A stretch of DNA of 40,403 nucleotides from Lentisphaeria bacterium. Its GTDB lineage: Bacteria; Verrucomicrobiota; Lentisphaeria; Victivallales; Victivallaceae. The first letter of the stretch is position 1, and each line of letters starts with the position of its first letter. The position numbers and the translations under genes were made by a program. A model generated the notes under the pieces. The model saw only the letters and a program-made list of their open reading frames with translations, was not told where the DNA came from and ran no database searches. Below, one piece after another: positions 24,024 through 32,015 of the stretch. The stretch spans positions 1-40,403 of the forward strand of contig JAFTUS010000197.1 of NCBI GenBank assembly GCA_017466125.1, written 5' to 3'.

Positions 24024-25379
24024 TTAGATACTCTGTTTTATGCGGAGACCGGAAATGTCCGTATCCCGGTCATTTTCTGCCGTGAAAGCCTGCCACTCTT
24101 TACAAACTTCAAGTGCAGTATTGGCAAACGTCACATCGCAGGTGTGACGCAGCAGTATCCCGCCGGGAAATGTCTGATTTTTGAACATGCGCAAATATTC
24201 CGGAGCCTTTTCTTCGGAAACTTCAAAACCGTCTACCTTGAAAAAACAGTCCCGGAAAGTTATTCCGCAAAGCGGATGCTCTGCCGTTCCCGCCAGATAA
24301 CTGCCGCAGGCAGAATGGATACGTACCCCGGAGAAAAGAAAGTTACGGATGCCCGCATCACCTTGCAGATTTCTGTCGGAATTCAGCGTAATACCCCATT
24401 TGACATTTTCCGCAATGAAATTGGCGAGGTGGATATTTTCAATCAGGGGACCTTTGTAAATTTTTCCTTTGCTGCTGAAAAAGGACTCTCCGCCGCAGCA
24501 GATGACATCCAGAGCGGCTTCAGCCTGCTTGACGATGATGTTATTAAAAAGAATATTGCGCAGCGGTGCATCTCCCATAAATCCGATACGGATGGCACTG
24601 CATGCTGTGCTGAAAATACAGTTGGAGACCGTAATGTTTGAGGTCGTATAATCCTCGTTGCCCAGCAGAGCGGGAGTGCGTTCCCACATATCCGTATAGA
24701 AACAGATGGCGTCATCTTCCACATCGATCTGACAATCGCTAATGGTAACATTCTGCGACGATTTCAAGTGAATGCCGTCCCCGTTGATGAAGTGGATATC
24801 TGTATGGATTTTCAAGCCGGTAAGTACGGCGTTGCGGCAGTGGAGCAAGGTCAGGGCAAAAAGCGGATGTTCTTCAATGGTAATTCCCTGAACGGTAATA
24901 TCTTCGCATTCCAGAAAACAGACAGTCGGTCCCGGCCGCCACTCTTTGAGGATATATTCTTTGTGACCGGGTTTCTGCTTGATGCACTTGCGGAACCGGT
25001 CAGAATGATAGAATTTCCGTCCCTGTGCATGAATCATTCCGCCGCCGGTGATCGCCACGTTGCGCGCCCCGAGAGCATAAATGAAATATTCATCGATGTT
25101 GAAGGGATAGTCCGTTGTTCCCGGCTGAATATTGGGGTGATCCGGGAAAAGTCTGCGGTAGTCCGCCCGGTTTGCCGAGGCGTACAGAACTGCACCGTGT
25201 TCCAGATGAAGCCGCACATTGGATTTCAGTTCCAGCGTTCCGGCTGTAAACTTTCCCGGCGGAATGATGACCGTACCGCCCCCCGCGGTACAGCAGGCAT
25301 CGATCGCCGCCTGAATGGAACCGGTACAACATTCCGCAGAATTGCTTTCTGCGCCGAAGTCAAGAATATTCCAAGCCAT
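24024..25379 (-). CDS. GH28 family polygalacturonase-like glycosidase
   Basis: The 451-residue right-handed beta-helix protein starts with DFGAESNSAECCTGSIQAAI, GGGTVIIPPGKF, a usual opening for GH28 pectinases. The catalytic blocks are present in order: NGDGIHLKSS (variant of NTDG), VEDDAICF (the DD pair) and CSAIRIGF in place of the RIK region. The usual G-H-G block is not evident. There is no signal peptide from ATG 25379, which has GGAG upstream; an upstream TTG-type extension to 25502 is not convincing. So it probably acts on imported galacturonides or rhamnogalacturonides. It is divergent from an SGNH esterase at 25687, consistent with pectin deacetylation plus cleavage. Confidence 0.8.
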   Translation of the reverse strand: MAWNILDFGAESNSAECCTGSIQAAIDACCTAGGGTVIIPPGKFTAGTLELKSNVRLHLEHGAVLYASANRADYRRLFPDHPNIQPGTTDYPFNIDEYFIYALGARNVAITGGGMIHAQGRKFYHSDRFRKCIKQKPGHKEYILKEWRPGPTVCFLECEDITVQGITIEEHPLFALTLLHCRNAVLTGLKIHTDIHFINGDGIHLKSSQNVTISDCQIDVEDDAICFYTDMWERTPALLGNEDYTTSNITVSNCIFSTACSAIRIGFMGDAPLRNILFNNIIVKQAEAALDVICCGGESFFSSKGKIYKGPLIENIHLANFIAENVKWGITLNSDRNLQGDAGIRNFLFSGVRIHSACGSYLAGTAEHPLCGITFRDCFFKVDGFEVSEEKAPEYLRMFKNQTFPGGILLRHTCDVTFANTALEVCKEWQAFTAENDRDTDISGLRIKQSI

Positions 25380-25482
25380 AAAAAAACTCCAGTTGATTAC
25401 AGAGAATATAGTGTAACCTACAACATTTATTTTAAATTGCAAGCAAAATAATGCCGTTTTTTTGTTTTTAAGAGGAAAAAAT

Positions 25483-25535
25483 AACAGAAAAAGCAGTTGC
25501 ACTCAGGCAAGTTCCCTATTTCTGCTTTTTCTGTT
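25483..25535. repeat. Perfect 14-bp inverted repeat between GH28 and SGNH esterase genes
   Basis: aacagaaaaagcag (25483-25496) and ctgctttttctgtt (25522-25535) are exact reverse complements around 25 bases. The 307-base divergent gap (25380-25686) otherwise holds a TATAAT (25547-25552) for the plus-strand gene and TATATT (25410 to 25405) for the minus-strand gene, without good -35 boxes. The repeat between two promoters suggests a shared operator or an activator site. Confidence 0.7.
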
Positions 25536-25686
25536 TCCAGTTTTAATATAATACTGCTAAAATAAAAAGTCAATTAGTTTTGTCTAATTTTTTTGATAAA
25601 ACTGTATTTTGTCCTGCTTTGAACTTGTATTTCTGCTTTCGGGGCAGTATATTTCCCTGCAAACCATCAAAAAAGGAGTACAGCAA

Positions 25687-26718
25687 ATGCTTTGGAATTC
25701 AGAAAACGGCATTGTTTCCGGCGAGACCGGAATGTTTTTGGGGAAAAATGCGGTAAGATTGCTTTTCCCTGCTGAAAAAATACTTAAAGTATATAATTCC
25801 ACCCTGGGAACGGTTTATGAAGAGGGCAGGGACTTTACCCATGAGCCGGGCAGTGATCTGTTGTATAAGACCGATGATACTGCCATGCCGGTACTGCCGC
25901 CGGAGGCCCTGTATCCGGAACCGGAGACCGCCATTCTCTTTCCCGACATGGATGCCAATGCGATCAGCGGCGGCCCGGATGGAAAATATCTGATTTTCAG
26001 CCGTAAAAACTTTTTTGCCTGTCATCAGATCGAAATCGATTATAAGGTCATTGAAAATACCGTTTTCCCCGATAACCCGCCTTTGAAAAAAGGCCAACTG
26101 CCCCGTTTTACACAGTTGCTTGAAGCGGGAAAAAATGTGCGTATCACGCTGATCGGTGACAGCATCAGTGCCGGAGTGAATTCGACAAAAGCCATGGACT
26201 GCCCCCCCTATGCGCCGCCCTACATTGAAACCTTTGCCGCCGACCTGGAAAAGCGTTTCGGCGTAAAGGTGGAGTTGTCCAACTTTGCGATCGGCGGAAC
26301 CGGCTGCCGTCAGGCTTTTGAAATCGAGGAAAAATGGCTCAATTCGCCCGCCGATTTGCTGATTATCGCTTACGGTATGAATGATTTTTCCCACATGAGC
26401 GCAGAGGAGTACAGAGCCACTCTTCAGAAAATCATGGCAGCGATGCACGCCGCACAGCCGGAGACGGAATTTGTGCTGGTGACATCCATGACCGGAAATC
26501 CCGCATGGTGCAATACTCCGATCGGCCCGGACGTAGAGTTTGCGGAGGCATTGAGAACGCTTTCTGCTGAAAATACCGCAATCGCCGATGTCCGTCCTTT
26601 CTGGGTGAAGATGTTGGAACGCAAAGATTTCTACGATCTTACCGGCAACGGAGTCAATCATCCGAACGACTTCGGCTATCGTGCATACGCCAAAGTTCTC
26701 GCCGATCTTTTCCGGTAA
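25687..26718 (+). CDS. SGNH/GDSL-family carbohydrate esterase
   Basis: The 343-residue protein has an N-terminal beta-rich part (1-150; a CE2/CE3-like jelly-roll appendix) and a C-terminal SGNH hydrolase: LIGDSISAGV with the nucleophile Ser, IGGTGCRQ with the oxyanion Gly, YGMNDF with the Asn, and GNGVNHPNDFG with the catalytic His. The Asp of the usual DxxH is shifted to the FYDLTGN stretch. Such enzymes remove acetyl groups from xylan, rhamnogalacturonan or galacturonan. There is no signal peptide from ATG 25687, which has AAAGGAG nine bases upstream. The adjacent divergent GH28 supports a pectin oligosaccharide substrate. It is convergent with the deaminase operon, with a terminator between. 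Confidence 0.8.
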   Translation: MLWNSENGIVSGETGMFLGKNAVRLLFPAEKILKVYNSTLGTVYEEGRDFTHEPGSDLLYKTDDTAMPVLPPEALYPEPETAILFPDMDANAISGGPDGKYLIFSRKNFFACHQIEIDYKVIENTVFPDNPPLKKGQLPRFTQLLEAGKNVRITLIGDSISAGVNSTKAMDCPPYAPPYIETFAADLEKRFGVKVELSNFAIGGTGCRQAFEIEEKWLNSPADLLIIAYGMNDFSHMSAEEYRATLQKIMAAMHAAQPETEFVLVTSMTGNPAWCNTPIGPDVEFAEALRTLSAENTAIADVRPFWVKMLERKDFYDLTGNGVNHPNDFGYRAYAKVLADLFR

Positions 26719-26723
26719 GGTTT

Positions 26724-26775
26724 TTTTACGGATGAGTACGGACAGGTACGGATATTTATGTACCTATCCGTAAAA
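26724..26775. terminator. Two-step hairpin terminator between convergent genes
   Basis: Outer arms ttttacggat (26724-26733) and atccgtaaaa (26766-26775) enclose inner arms aggtac (26744-26749) and gtacct (26760-26765). T and A runs flank both sides, so it can end transcription of the esterase and of the deaminase operon. Confidence 0.75.
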
Positions 26776-26776
26776 C

Positions 26777-28030
26777 TTACAGTTTGCGGCAGCATCTGCG
26801 GGCGGCTTGCAATACCTCTTTTTCGCCGGGGATGATCCGGTGTTTCATCACAAATCTGCCGTTGCAGAGAAGGCTTTCCACAACACTTGAGTCGGCGGCG
26901 TAAAGCAGATTTGCCGTCAGGTCAAAGTCCGCTATCATTGCCGGGTGATCCAATTCGATCAACTGGGCATCGGCGAGTTTTCCTTCGGCGATGACGCCGG
27001 CATCGATGCCGAAAGCCTCCGCGCCGTTGCGGGTCGCCGCATCAAATACGGTCTGCGCTTTCGCCGCTTCCGGGGAGTTGGCGGACTCTTTTGCGGCGAG
27101 GGCGGCAAGTTTCATCTCTCCAAACATAGAGAGCGAATTGTTGGAAGAGGCTCCGTCTGTACCGAGCGTTATGCGGCAATTTGCTTTTTGGGCGGCATCA
27201 AAATTGAAACGCCCGGAGGCAAGTTTGTGGTTGGAACAGGGCATGTGGGCGATGACGGAACGGCGGCGGGCGATCAGTTCCATATCACTTGAGGAAAGTT
27301 TCACGCAGTGCGCCAGGAGTGTCCTGTCATTGAGCATTCCCAGAGAGTCCAGATAGGCGATCGGCGTCATGCCGTTGTGTTGTGCCATACAGTCATCGAC
27401 CTCCTTTTGCGTTTCGGAGGCGTGTATGTGAATGGGCAGACCGTACTCTTCCGCCTGCGCCTGGACTTCCCGCAGTTCTTCCGTCTCCACTGTGTAAATG
27501 GCGTGGGGGGCAAAGGTGAGTTGAAGTGTTTCAGGCAGTTCGTTCCGCTGTTCCAGAAAAGCGGCGTTGTTCCGTTTGTTCTGCTGCCGGATCTCATTGG
27601 ATGCCAGCGACAGCGTCAGAAGTCCGATCGCCGCACGTATGCCGCTTTCTTTCACCGCTTTGATCGTTGCCGCCTGATGCCAGTACATATCGTTGAAGAA
27701 AACCGTTCCGGAGCGGATCATTTCACAGATGGCGAGGCGGCTGCCCCAGTAAATATCCTCTCCGGTCAACTTGGCTTCGGCGGGCCAGATGCACTTGCTC
27801 AGCCAGGTGAACAGTTCCATATCCTCCCCGTATCCCCGCAGCAGGGTCATGGCGGCGTGGGTGTGGGTATTGTAGAAGGGCGGCACGATGGCGATATGCC
27901 CGCCGCCGTCATAAATTTCATCCGCCTGAAAATCAATTTGCGTGGCGATTTTTTCAAAGCGGTTCCCGCGGATGAGAACATCGGTCGGATTTTGGTTCAA
28001 TATTACATTTTTCAGCAGGATCGTACTCAT
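26777..28030 (-). CDS. S-adenosylhomocysteine/5'-methylthioadenosine deaminase (MtaD family)
   Basis: The 417-residue amidohydrolase has the family order: NTHTHAAMTLLRGYGEDMEL (metal His pair), LAICEMIRSGTVFFNDMY, HIHASETQKEV (metal His and catalytic Glu), LLAHCVKLS, and TLGTDGASSNN with the metal Asp. These features are typical of cytoplasmic SAH/MTA deaminases, which convert SAH to S-inosylhomocysteine. Its ATG overlaps the stop of the SAH-hydrolase-like gene by four bases (ATGA), so the two are co-translated. That neighbour makes the SAH branch of the family more likely than guanine or chlorohydrolase activity. It is the last gene of a four-gene operon. Confidence 0.88.
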   Translation of the reverse strand: MSTILLKNVILNQNPTDVLIRGNRFEKIATQIDFQADEIYDGGGHIAIVPPFYNTHTHAAMTLLRGYGEDMELFTWLSKCIWPAEAKLTGEDIYWGSRLAICEMIRSGTVFFNDMYWHQAATIKAVKESGIRAAIGLLTLSLASNEIRQQNKRNNAAFLEQRNELPETLQLTFAPHAIYTVETEELREVQAQAEEYGLPIHIHASETQKEVDDCMAQHNGMTPIAYLDSLGMLNDRTLLAHCVKLSSSDMELIARRRSVIAHMPCSNHKLASGRFNFDAAQKANCRITLGTDGASSNNSLSMFGEMKLAALAAKESANSPEAAKAQTVFDAATRNGAEAFGIDAGVIAEGKLADAQLIELDHPAMIADFDLTANLLYAADSSVVESLLCNGRFVMKHRIIPGEKEVLQAARRCCRKL

Positions 28031-29079
28031 TGCATCATCTCCATTTTTGTCAGTTCTTCAGCAATCATTCCATAACGCCGTACATCTTCCAGAATGGGGT
28101 TTTCATCGGCATCGTCGGGATAAACAATTCCTGCCGGAAGTGTGCTGCAAAGCAGTTTCAATGCACCGTAGTTGCTCAATGCCATGGTCGGATCGATGAA
28201 TTTGATATGGGTCGGCTCTTCCAATATGAAATTCAGCGGGATCTTGTTGTGCAATACCCGTTCTGCCGGAATCTCCGTGCCGAACTCATCCTCCACGCCC
28301 ATATTGGCAATGAGAATGGAGGAATTGCACACTTTTTCCGCATCAAAACAGCCCCGCAGCGCATGACGGATGCCCGTTGCCGACACCATGCACCACGCAT
28401 CGGACAACTCTTTTTCCAATTCTTCCCGGTTGCGGAAGTCTATGAGCCTTGCGCCCTTTGGAGGCGTTACCTTTTCCGGCAGATCCGCCACGACTGTTTC
28501 CGCTCCGTGCCACAGTGCGTACATCGCAACTCCCCTGCCGACTTTGCCGCAGCCGAAGACCACGATTTTCTTTCCCCGCAGTTCGCCGTAACCGAGGCGG
28601 CACATCGCACGGTGAAAACCGTCTCCTGTACCCAGAGCCGTTTCGATGTGTTTGATTTTTCCGCCGTCGGCAAGGAAAACCGGCTGGTCGGCATCGGCAT
28701 AGTAGTAGATGCCGGAACGGGTAAGTTCCACTCTGCCGAGGCGGGCGGGGGTGTTGCGCAATGCGCCCGCACAATCCATAACGACATCGTATTCCTGTTT
28801 CAGCATCTCTGCATCGGCAAGGGGAATGTGAAAACGTTCCAACTCTTTCTCAATGCCGGGGGCATGGGGGATATTTTCGCCGAATGCGACGGTCAAATCG
28901 GCTCCGCCCGCAAGCAGAGGCAGATATTTCGCCAGTGTGTTGCGGAATACCGGAGTGCCGTCAAGGATTTTGAGACCGCAGAAAGGTTTGCTTTCGCTGT
29001 AACGCTTCATTTGCTGATACAGAGCGGGGAACTCCTGCGGTTTGTAAAAGGTCAACAAACTGTTCAGTAAATCATCCAT
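28027..29079 (-). CDS. Divergent S-adenosylhomocysteine hydrolase-like protein
   Basis: The 350-residue protein has the AdoHcyase NAD domain: LRGKKIVVFGCGKVGRGVA (canonical GxGxxGxG), VSATGIRHALRG (as TTGCxDI), IANMGVEDEFGTEI (as CNIGHFDxEI) and ALSNYGALKLL (as MSNSFTNQV). It is about 60-80 residues shorter than true SAHH, and the catalytic K...DN stretch reads DGGKIKHIETALG, with Asp and Asn replaced. The substrate is therefore uncertain. Since the next gene is an SAH deaminase, hydrolysis of S-inosylhomocysteine, as described for a Methanocaldococcus SAHH homologue, is a reasonable hypothesis. It overlaps the GNAT gene by eight bases upstream and the deaminase by four downstream. Confidence 0.7.
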   Translation of the reverse strand: MDDLLNSLLTFYKPQEFPALYQQMKRYSESKPFCGLKILDGTPVFRNTLAKYLPLLAGGADLTVAFGENIPHAPGIEKELERFHIPLADAEMLKQEYDVVMDCAGALRNTPARLGRVELTRSGIYYYADADQPVFLADGGKIKHIETALGTGDGFHRAMCRLGYGELRGKKIVVFGCGKVGRGVAMYALWHGAETVVADLPEKVTPPKGARLIDFRNREELEKELSDAWCMVSATGIRHALRGCFDAEKVCNSSILIANMGVEDEFGTEIPAERVLHNKIPLNFILEEPTHIKFIDPTMALSNYGALKLLCSTLPAGIVYPDDADENPILEDVRRYGMIAEELTKMEMMQ

Positions 29080-29545
29080 GAAAAACTCCTTTCCCGGTAC
29101 TCACTGGAACATAACGCACGCCCGACTCTTCCATTTCCGGCCCGGTCACTTCAAAACCAAGATGCCGGTAGGCCTCCACTGCGCCGGGGGCGGCGTAAGC
29201 GGTAAAATTCCGGATCGACGGATCGATTTTTTTTGCCAGTTTCCAAAGCCGTTCCAGCATTTTTCTGCCGATGCCGCAATTTTGGAATTCCGGAGCGGTG
29301 AAAAACATTGAAAGATGATTGCCGTCTCTCAATTCGGCAACGCCAATGATACACCCTTCCTCTTCGGCAACGAGGAGCAATGCCCCTTGTGAAGCGCGTT
29401 CGCAGATCTGCTGCGGGAAGACGTAGGTGTGAAAAAGCAGCGCACCGGTTTCTGTGTAAAACGGACGTATGGAATTCTCAAAACAGCACTCGGTCAACTG
29501 TGTGACGGCGGGAGCATCGGCGGGGCGGAACGGACGTATGCGCAT
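29072..29545 (-). CDS. GNAT-family N-acetyltransferase
   Basis: The 157-residue protein has the GNAT fold in order: IRPFRPADAPAVTQL at the start, GCIIGVAELRDGNHLSMFFT (strand beta4), the acetyl-CoA loop QNCGIGRKML (Q-x-x-G-x-G/A), and VEAYRHLGFEVTG near the end. The acceptor is unknown. ATG 29545 shares a base with the stop of the lipoprotein gene (TGATG), and the 3' end overlaps the SAHH-like gene by eight bases, so it is translationally coupled on both sides. A role in the SAH pathway is suggested only by position. Confidence 0.85.
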   Translation of the reverse strand: MRIRPFRPADAPAVTQLTECCFENSIRPFYTETGALLFHTYVFPQQICERASQGALLLVAEEEGCIIGVAELRDGNHLSMFFTAPEFQNCGIGRKMLERLWKLAKKIDPSIRNFTAYAAPGAVEAYRHLGFEVTGPEMEESGVRYVPVSTGKGVFHG

Positions 29546-30117
29546 CAGAACCAACTGGAAGTGTTAGGGTTGTAGAAAGTGTAATTTTTCTTCGCAAACT
29601 TGACGATCCCTTTGGCGGTATAGGGATTGATACCGACCCGCAGAGTGACCCAGCGTTCCTGATCGTTCGGGAGGGGTTCTGCTATGAACCCGGTATAAAA
29701 GATGCCGTCAACGATAAATGCCACCTGCTGTTCGATATGTGTTCCGGCGAGGATCTGCCATTGCAATTTGCCCAGACGGTCCAGTTTGAACTGAAGGTCG
29801 CAGACGTTCGGGTCGCCGGGGCGGGGAAGAACTTTGGCCTCCTTGATGTTTTTGCTGCTGAAATTCTGATTGGTGTTGATCCAGACGCTTTTGCCGTTGA
29901 GTCCCTGAACTTCCTGTTCCAGATCTCCGGCGCGCGGATACTTGACGATCGTGCAGATCGTTACGACATAGCGGGGCTTGTAATTGTCACTGTTCGGATT
30001 TTCGCTGTAAGAGTCCTCTTCCAGTTCCTCCATGAATTCTTTGAATTCCGCACAGCCGCAAAATGCGCCCGCAGTGAAAATTCCCAATGCGATCATCATA
30101 AAAAAGCGTAAAATCAT
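29545..30117 (-). CDS. Lipoprotein with SecD P1-head-like domain
   Basis: The 190-residue product has a lipoprotein signal ending GAFCGC, an acidic stretch (EFMEELEEDSYSEN), then a domain resembling the periplasmic P1 head of SecD: NFSSKNIKEAKVLP, VCDLQFKLDRLGKLQWQIL, QQVAFIVDGIFYTGFIAEPL. In SecD this region moves with secreted polypeptides; alone on a lipoprotein its role is unknown. It is the first gene of the operon, followed by GNAT with one-base overlap. It is divergent from aroE, with a 92-base gap containing the aroE promoter. Confidence 0.65.
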   Translation of the reverse strand: MILRFFMMIALGIFTAGAFCGCAEFKEFMEELEEDSYSENPNSDNYKPRYVVTICTIVKYPRAGDLEQEVQGLNGKSVWINTNQNFSSKNIKEAKVLPRPGDPNVCDLQFKLDRLGKLQWQILAGTHIEQQVAFIVDGIFYTGFIAEPLPNDQERWVTLRVGINPYTAKGIVKFAKKNYTFYNPNTSSWF

Positions 30118-30138
30118 TTGAAAACCTCTTTTTATCTG

Positions 30139-30167
30139 TTGCTAAAAATTGAAACATCATGTATATT
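30139..30167 (+). promoter_or_regulatory. Promoter of aroE-pilD
   Basis: TTGCTA (30139-30144), 17-base spacer, TATATT (30162-30167), 42 bases before the chosen aroE start. Confidence 0.5.
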
Positions 30168-30209
30168 ATCACATGTTTTGTGATTTATCCAGTCAAAAGT
30201 GAAAAAAAT

Positions 30210-31061
30210 ATGAAAAAATATGTAGTAATTGGTGATCCGGTGGCTCACAGCCGGTCTCCCGGTATGCAAAATGCGGCTTTTGCACATTACGGGCTGGGCA
30301 GACCTTATGACCGTTTGCTTGTGAAAGCAGAGAAGTTTGAGGAATTCGTTTCATTTGCCCGCCGGGAACTTGCCGGATTTAATCTTACCGTGCCGCACAA
30401 ATCGCTTATTCTGCCCTATCTGAAAACTGTGACTCCCGCAGCGGCTGCCGCCGGAAGTGTGAATACTGTTACCGTGATCGACGGCGAATTTCACGGCGAC
30501 AGCACCGACGGTTACGGGCTGGAAATGGCGTTGAAACGGAATTTCGGTATTTCCCCCGCCGGGAAACGGTTCGTCTTTGCCGGGTGCGGCGGAGCGGCTC
30601 ATGCGACCGCCTTTCATCTGGCGGAACAGGGGGCAAAAAGCATTTTCCTTGCCAACCGGACCGTGGCAAAAGCAGAAGAACTTGCCGGAAAACTGAAAGA
30701 GTTTGCTCCGGAAACAGAGGTAGAAACTGCTGCTTTGAACGATATTCCCCGCTTGCAGGAGTTTTTCCGGAAAGCGGATGTGCTGATCCAGGCGACCAGC
30801 CTCGGCTTGCGCGAGAGTGATCCGCCGCCTTTCCCGCTGGAACTGCTGGAGGAAAACAGAGAACTCTGCGTGTATGATACCATCTACCACGAAACTCCCG
30901 TTCAGAAACGGGCAAAAGAGTTGGATTTGAAATACGCCGATGGAATGTGGATGCTCATTTATCAGGGGGCACGTTCCTTTGAAATATGGACCGGCAAATC
31001 GGCTCCGGTCGAAGAAATGTTGAGAGGTTTTCAGGAGGATACCCCATGTGTACTGTATTGA
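30210..31061 (+). CDS. aroE: Shikimate dehydrogenase AroE
   Basis: The NADPH-dependent cytoplasmic enzyme reduces 3-dehydroshikimate to shikimate in aromatic amino-acid synthesis. The 283-residue protein has VIGDPVAHSRSPGMQN at the start, FNLTVPHKSL with the catalytic Lys, AGSVNTVTV, STDGYGLEMAL, the cofactor loop FAGCGGAAHATAF and a C-terminal MLIYQGARSFEIWTG. ATG 30210 starts the family sequence directly; the frame is open to 30159 without reason to extend. The ribosome site is poor (AGTGAAAAAA). It overlaps pilD by 16 bases. tyrA in this window belongs to the same pathway. Confidence 0.93.
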   Translation: MKKYVVIGDPVAHSRSPGMQNAAFAHYGLGRPYDRLLVKAEKFEEFVSFARRELAGFNLTVPHKSLILPYLKTVTPAAAAAGSVNTVTVIDGEFHGDSTDGYGLEMALKRNFGISPAGKRFVFAGCGGAAHATAFHLAEQGAKSIFLANRTVAKAEELAGKLKEFAPETEVETAALNDIPRLQEFFRKADVLIQATSLGLRESDPPPFPLELLEENRELCVYDTIYHETPVQKRAKELDLKYADGMWMLIYQGARSFEIWTGKSAPVEEMLRGFQEDTPCVLY

Positions 31062-31957
31062 CCCAGTTGTTGCTGACAGCCCTGCACCGTGTTCCGTCAG
31101 ATGCTCTGTGGTACTGGCGGATCGGGATGGATTACCCCATTGTGGCGGCATATTTTCTCTTTTCCGTCTTTGCGCTCGGTGCGTGTCTCGGGAGTTTTCT
31201 CAATGTCTGCATCTGGCGGCTGCCGCTGGGGGAGTCGGTCATCGATGCCCCCAGTCATTGCACCACGTGCGGGTACGATATTCGCTGGTATGACAATCTG
31301 CCCATTATCAGTTACATCGTTCTGCGGGGGCGGTGCCGCAACTGCAGAACCCATTACTCCTGCCGCTATCTGGTGGTGGAGGCTCTGACGGGAATGCTCT
31401 TTGTGGCATATTACATCAAAACCGGACTGATGGAACTGCCGCTGGCGATGACGGCAAGCGGTTTTGTAATGATTTTACTTGCAATCACAACGGCGTGGAT
31501 CGATGTGAAACACCGGATCATTCCCGATGCAACGACCTTTCCCGCCATGCTGCTGGCACTGATCGCCGCCGCCGCTTTTCCGGAAGTTTGGGGAACATCC
31601 AATCATCTGCTGGCGTTGGGCGGCTGTCTTATCTCCGGAGTGTTCTGGGGAGTTGTTTTATACCTGCTGGCATATCTCGGACGGATGATTTTCCGCTGTG
31701 ATGCGCTTGGTCTCGGGGATGTGAAATTCATGATCGCCTGTGCCATGCTGCTCGGCGCACCGGGGGCATTTTTCGTACTGTTTTCCGGGTCGCTGCTGGG
31801 AACTGTTTTCGGTATCGCTGCGGCACTCATCCGGCGGAAGCCGCTGAAACACACCACGATCGCATTCGGTCCCTTTCTGGCGGCGGCGGCAGTGGTCTGG
31901 CTTTTTGCCGGAGAGGTTTTACTGCAAATTTATTTGAGCGGAAAACTTGCATATTGA
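31046..31957 (+). CDS. pilD: Type IV prepilin peptidase/N-methyltransferase PilD
   Basis: This integral membrane aspartic protease (A24A) cleaves and methylates type IV pilin-like or pseudopilin precursors. The 303-residue protein has FALGACLGSFLNVCIWRLP at the N-terminus, the four-Cys zinc motif (HCTTCGYD and GRCRNCRT), the first catalytic Asp in TAWIDVKHRIIPD and the second in ALGLGDVKFM (GxGD), and about eight membrane segments. ATG 31046 has AGGAGG eight bases upstream, inside the end of aroE, so the genes are coupled. It implies pili or type II secretion in this organism, although no pilus gene lies nearby. Confidence 0.93.
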   Translation: MCTVLTQLLLTALHRVPSDALWYWRIGMDYPIVAAYFLFSVFALGACLGSFLNVCIWRLPLGESVIDAPSHCTTCGYDIRWYDNLPIISYIVLRGRCRNCRTHYSCRYLVVEALTGMLFVAYYIKTGLMELPLAMTASGFVMILLAITTAWIDVKHRIIPDATTFPAMLLALIAAAAFPEVWGTSNHLLALGGCLISGVFWGVVLYLLAYLGRMIFRCDALGLGDVKFMIACAMLLGAPGAFFVLFSGSLLGTVFGIAAALIRRKPLKHTTIAFGPFLAAAAVVWLFAGEVLLQIYLSGKLAY

Positions 31958-31974
31958 AACAAATGTGATATATT
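31947..31974 (+). promoter_or_regulatory. Promoter of the rhaA-folE-dtd-dxr operon
   Basis: TTGCAT (31947-31952), 16-base spacer ending AATGTGA, TATATT (31969-31974), overlapping the end of pilD. The rhaA start is at 32016. Confidence 0.6.
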
Positions 31975-32015
31975 AATCAAACAACAAACGATTGTATAAC
32001 GAAAGGAACGAAATT

